Part shown: positions 61,167 to 64,000 of the stretch, in pieces
How positions within the stretch are numbered: the first letter of the stretch is position 1
Layout of the letters: every line of letters starts with the position of its first letter
Assembly (NCBI RefSeq): GCF_001888805.2
Contig: NZ_CP019113.1
Coordinates: forward strand, 1,922,001 to 1,986,000
Length of the DNA: 64,000 bases
Origin: Enterobacter sp. SA187
GTDB lineage: Bacteria > Pseudomonadota > Gammaproteobacteria > Enterobacterales > Enterobacteriaceae
Direction: 5' to 3'
Position numbers and translations under genes: made by a program
The notes under the pieces: model-generated
What the model was told of the DNA's origin: nothing
What the model saw: only the letters and a program-made list of their open reading frames with translations
The model's database searches: none

Positions 61167-62021
61167 CTAGCGAGGTAATTCCACGACTTTATTATCGATC
61201 AGGCGGGCCTGACCAAGCCAGGCGGCCATCAGGATCACCGCACGTTTACTGGCGGGGGAAACCTCCAGCAGCGTATCGGCATCCCGGATCTGAATATCAT
61301 CGGCGCGAAAACCGCTGTTATTCAGCTCCTGCTCCGCCACGGCAACGATCTCATGGATGTCGTTATCGCCCGCGAGCAGTTTTTCCGCCATCGCGTTCAT
61401 CACCTTGCTCAGACCCGGCGCGATTTTGCGCTGATCGCTGGTGAGATAGCCGTTGCGGGAACTCAGCGCGAGTCCATCTTTCGCGCGTACCGTCGGCACG
61501 CCGATGATCTCAATGTCATAACCCATGTCAGCGACCATTTTGCGGATCACCGCCAGCTGCTGATAATCCTTTTCCCCGAAGCAGGCGACATCCGGCTGCA
61601 CCAGGTTAAAGAGTTTGCTGACGATAGTGGCAACGCCACGGAAATGCCCCGGACGGCTCGCGCCTTCCAGCATCGCCGACAGGCCCGGCACTTCCACCCA
61701 GGTTTGCGACTCCGTGCCCTGCGGGTAAATCTGATCCGGCGCAGGGGCGAACACAATGTCCACTTTACGCTTGTTCAGCTTTTCACAGTCGTCCTGCAGG
61801 GTACGCGGATAACGCGCCAGATCGTCGGCACGGTCAAACTGCATCGGATTGACAAAAATGCTCGCCACCACCACATCGGCGGCGTTTCGCGCTTCATCCA
61901 CCAGCTTCATATGGCCGTCGTGCAGGTTACCCATAGTGGGGACCAGCGCAATGCGTTTACCTTCCTGACGCAGACGGCGGATATGCTGGCGCAGCAGCGG
62001 CAGGGTTTCGATAATCAACAC
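61167..62021 (-). CDS. panC: Pantothenate synthetase PanC
   Basis: 284 residues. Nucleotidyltransferase-fold ligase with the PTMGNLHDGH motif at 28-37 and a KMSKS-like loop (LALSSRNGYL). It joins pantoate and beta-alanine using ATP. Second gene of the leftward panB-panC-panD cluster; 11 bp after panB. Confidence 0.97.
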   Translation of the reverse strand: MLIIETLPLLRQHIRRLRQEGKRIALVPTMGNLHDGHMKLVDEARNAADVVVASIFVNPMQFDRADDLARYPRTLQDDCEKLNKRKVDIVFAPAPDQIYPQGTESQTWVEVPGLSAMLEGASRPGHFRGVATIVSKLFNLVQPDVACFGEKDYQQLAVIRKMVADMGYDIEIIGVPTVRAKDGLALSSRNGYLTSDQRKIAPGLSKVMNAMAEKLLAGDNDIHEIVAVAEQELNNSGFRADDIQIRDADTLLEVSPASKRAVILMAAWLGQARLIDNKVVELPR

Positions 62022-62032
62022 AATAAGACTCC

Positions 62033-62824
62033 TTAATGGAAACTGTGCTCTTCGCCGGGATAAACTCCCGCTTCCACCTCTTCCACGTACTGACGCACCG
62101 CAGCGCGCATATCGCCGGTACCGGTGAGGAAGTTTTTAGCAAATTTTGGAATATGTCCGCCGGTAATGCCAAAGGCGTCGTGCATCACCAGGATCTGCCC
62201 GTCGGTAACATTGCCCGCGCCAATACCGATGACCGGAATGCGCAGCGCGTCGGTAATGCGTTTCGCCAGTTCAACCGGCACGCACTCCAGCACCAGCAGT
62301 TGCGCGCCTGCGGCTTCTAACGCCAGCGCATCGTCAAACAGCGTTTGCGCGGCATCGCCCCGGCCCTGCACTTTATAGCCGCCGAAAATATTCACCGACT
62401 GCGGGGTTAAGCCCAGATGACCGCACACCGGCACCGCGCGGTCGGTCAACATTTTTACCGTCTCCGCCAGCCAGCGTCCACCTTCAATTTTGACCATGTT
62501 GGCCCCGGCGCGCATCACTTCTGCGGAACTGGCAAACGCCTGTTCAGGCGTGGCGTACGCCATAAACGGCAGGTCGGCGAGCAGCAGGCAATGCGGCGCG
62601 CCACGGCGAACGGCGCGCGTGTGGTAGGCAATATCTTCTACCGTTACCGGCAGCGTGGAATCATGTCCTTGTACCGTCATCCCTAACGAATCACCCACCA
62701 GCATGACGTTGATCCCTTCTTCGGCAAAGAGTTTGGCGAAGCTGAAATCATAGGCAGTGATGGTGGCGAAGCGCTTTTTTTCCTCTTTACATTTCAGTAG
62801 CGAGGAGATGGTGGTTGGTTTCAT
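62033..62824 (-). CDS. panB: Ketopantoate hydroxymethyltransferase PanB
   Basis: 263 residues (E. coli 264). TIM-barrel enzyme with metal and ketoacid motifs (MLVGDSLGMTVQGHDSTL; KIEGG). It adds a hydroxymethyl group from methylene-THF to 2-ketoisovalerate. First gene of the panBCD cluster. The 103-bp gap to folK contains the likely promoter but I see no clear boxes. Confidence 0.97.
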   Translation of the reverse strand: MKPTTISSLLKCKEEKKRFATITAYDFSFAKLFAEEGINVMLVGDSLGMTVQGHDSTLPVTVEDIAYHTRAVRRGAPHCLLLADLPFMAYATPEQAFASSAEVMRAGANMVKIEGGRWLAETVKMLTDRAVPVCGHLGLTPQSVNIFGGYKVQGRGDAAQTLFDDALALEAAGAQLLVLECVPVELAKRITDALRIPVIGIGAGNVTDGQILVMHDAFGITGGHIPKFAKNFLTGTGDMRAAVRQYVEEVEAGVYPGEEHSFH

Positions 62825-62927
62825 AACGTTTCCTGATGGAGCCTTCAGACTTCCGGCATTCTATCAGTAACATTGATGCGAACAATGATTTTAGCCAGGC
62901 TTTCGCCAGGCGAAAGCAAGGGGAGAT

Positions 62928-63407
62928 TTACCAGAGGGCGGGTTTTGGCGCGCCGCACTGCGTCAGTACGCAGGCGAGGGGCGTGCCGTCCGGGAAGAGC
63001 GCTTCCGGGGCAATTTCAAACAGCGGCCACAGCATAAAGCCACGGTTATGCATGTCGTAATGGGGAACCGTCAGGCGGGACGTGTTAATCACCTCATCGC
63101 CAAACAGCATGATGTCCAGATCGAGGGTGCGCGGCCCCCAGCGCTCGGCTTTGCGTACCCGACCCTGCGCCAGCTCAATACGCTGGGTATGATCGAGCAG
63201 GGCTTCGGCATCAAGCGTGGTTTCAAGCGCGACGGCGGCGTTCAGGTAATCGGGTTGATCCTGCGGGCCAAGGGGCGGCGTGCGGTAAAACGGTGAAAGC
63301 GCAACAATCTGGCTGTGCGGGATCTCTCCCAGCGCCGTGATGGCCGCGTTCACCTGCTCAAGAGGTGAGGCCAGATTGCTGCCGATAGCGATATACGCCA
63401 GCGTCAT
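62928..63407 (-). CDS. folK: FolK, 6-hydroxymethyl-dihydropterin pyrophosphokinase
   Basis: 159 residues, E. coli length. HPPK fold with N-terminal AIGSNLASPLEQV and the signature RWGPRTLDLDIMLFGDEVI carrying the magnesium-binding Asp pair. It activates pterin for folate synthesis. Overlaps the pcnB stop by 4 bp, as in E. coli. Confidence 0.97.
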   Translation of the reverse strand: MTLAYIAIGSNLASPLEQVNAAITALGEIPHSQIVALSPFYRTPPLGPQDQPDYLNAAVALETTLDAEALLDHTQRIELAQGRVRKAERWGPRTLDLDIMLFGDEVINTSRLTVPHYDMHNRGFMLWPLFEIAPEALFPDGTPLACVLTQCGAPKPALW

Positions 63408-64000
63408 GCGCTGCCTTCGCGGCGCGGCGCGCGTTTGCGCGGACGGCGGTGACGGCGACGTTCCTGCGGTTCGTCGTCCAGCACGTCGAGCATGCCTTTT
63501 TGCGCCGGTGGCGCGGATACCTGGAATTCACCCCACCACTGCGTCAGACGTTGCAGTTCGTGGTTGTTTTCCGCTTCGGCACGCAGCGCCATCAAATCGT
63601 AGGCGGCGCGGAATTTCGGATGCTCCATCAGCTTCCAGGCGCGTTTACCCTGACGACGGGACATGCGCAGCTGTAGCTGCCAGATATCGCGCACCAGCGT
63701 GGTAATGCGTTTCGGAATAGCCAGCGTGCGGCAGGCTTCGTCGAGCACATCGTTCATCGCCAGCGCAAAGGCGTCGTGATAGGTCAGCCCGCTTTCCTGG
63801 GCGATGCGCTGCGCGGTTTCCAGCTGCGGATACCACAGCATGGCGGCGAACAGGAAGGCTGGATTGACGCGCATATCGTTATGAATGCGGTTATCGGTAT
63901 TCTTCAGCACCTGATCGATGATGCGTTCCATCGGCGTATCGCCGCTCTCGGTAAAGTAGCGGGTAATGGTCGGGAACAGCGGCTGGAAAAGGCTGTATTC
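63404..64000 (-). CDS. pcnB: Poly(A) polymerase I PcnB, 3' part (cut by window edge)
   Basis: The last 198 codons of pcnB, open to the window edge at 64000. Residues RYFTESGDTPMERI, NDMRVNPAFLFAAML and RMSRRQGKRAWKL match the C-terminal RNA-binding part, followed by an Arg-rich tail (RRRHRRPRKRAPRREG). The nucleotidyltransferase head with the catalytic aspartates lies beyond the window. It adds poly(A) tails to RNA and marks them for decay. Overlaps folK by 4 bp. Confidence 0.95.
   Translation of the reverse strand, partial: EYSLFQPLFPTITRYFTESGDTPMERIIDQVLKNTDNRIHNDMRVNPAFLFAAMLWYPQLETAQRIAQESGLTYHDAFALAMNDVLDEACRTLAIPKRITTLVRDIWQLQLRMSRRQGKRAWKLMEHPKFRAAYDLMALRAEAENNHELQRLTQWWGEFQVSAPPAQKGMLDVLDDEPQERRRHRRPRKRAPRREGSA

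Overview
The window is core chromosome of a gamma-proteobacterium of the family Enterobacteriaceae. Gene order and protein sequences follow the Escherichia coli K-12 map from cra (fruR) to pcnB almost gene for gene. GC-rich codon use, REP-type repeats with the GCCGGGTGGCGGCTTCGCC core, and insertions relative to K-12 suggest a relative such as Enterobacter, Kosakonia, Lelliottia or Klebsiella rather than E. coli itself; the exact genus cannot be fixed by eye. No tRNA, rRNA, CRISPR array, prophage or insertion sequence was seen.

Region 1 (1-1735) holds the sugar-flux regulator cra and a 608-bp spacer with the mraZ promoter and the MraZ operator. Region 2 (1734-19575) is the complete division and cell wall (dcw) cluster: mraZ, rsmH, ftsL, ftsI, murE, murF, mraY, murD, ftsW, murG, murC, ddlB, ftsQ, ftsA, ftsZ, then lpxC. 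Nearly all genes overlap or are separated by a few bases, so the peptidoglycan precursor path (MurC-F, Ddl, MraY, MurG), septal synthesis (FtsW, FtsI, FtsL, FtsQ) and the Z ring (FtsA, FtsZ) are co-expressed. Region 3 (19866-25153) is secM-secA (translocation ATPase with its arrest-peptide regulator), mutT, and a leftward operon coaE-zapD-yacG.

Region 4 (25415-32092) carries guaC, the leftward pseudopilus genes ppdD-hofB-hofC, nadC, and ampD-ampE (anhydromuropeptide recycling). Region 5 (32093-34600) is an accessory insertion: a REP/24-bp tandem repeat block followed by a leftward two-gene operon for a GPH-family sugar:cation symporter and a cytoplasmic GH43 glycosidase. Region 6 (34770-43784) is aroP divergent from pdhR-aceE-aceF and lpd, the pyruvate dehydrogenase operon, with clear TyrR and PdhR operators in the divergent spacer.

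Region 7 (43936-49728) has two exported proteins of unknown role (DUF3300 and DUF2950), then acnB and yacL. Region 8 (49763-56818) is speE-speD (spermidine synthesis), yacC, cueO with a textbook CueR promoter, gcd (membrane PQQ glucose dehydrogenase) and divergent hpt sharing a CRP site. Region 9 (56927-64000) is can (carbonic anhydrase), yadG-yadH (ABC exporter), yadE (polysaccharide deacetylase), the leftward pantothenate genes panB-panC-panD, folK and the 3' part of pcnB, cut by the window edge.

I found no clearly new multi-gene system. The most interesting items are a candidate RNA with its own terminator inside ftsI, the sugar-uptake insertion with its repeat block, the DUF3300/DUF2950 pair, a long hairpin between pdhR and aceE, and a perfect 20-bp palindrome in the lpd promoter region.
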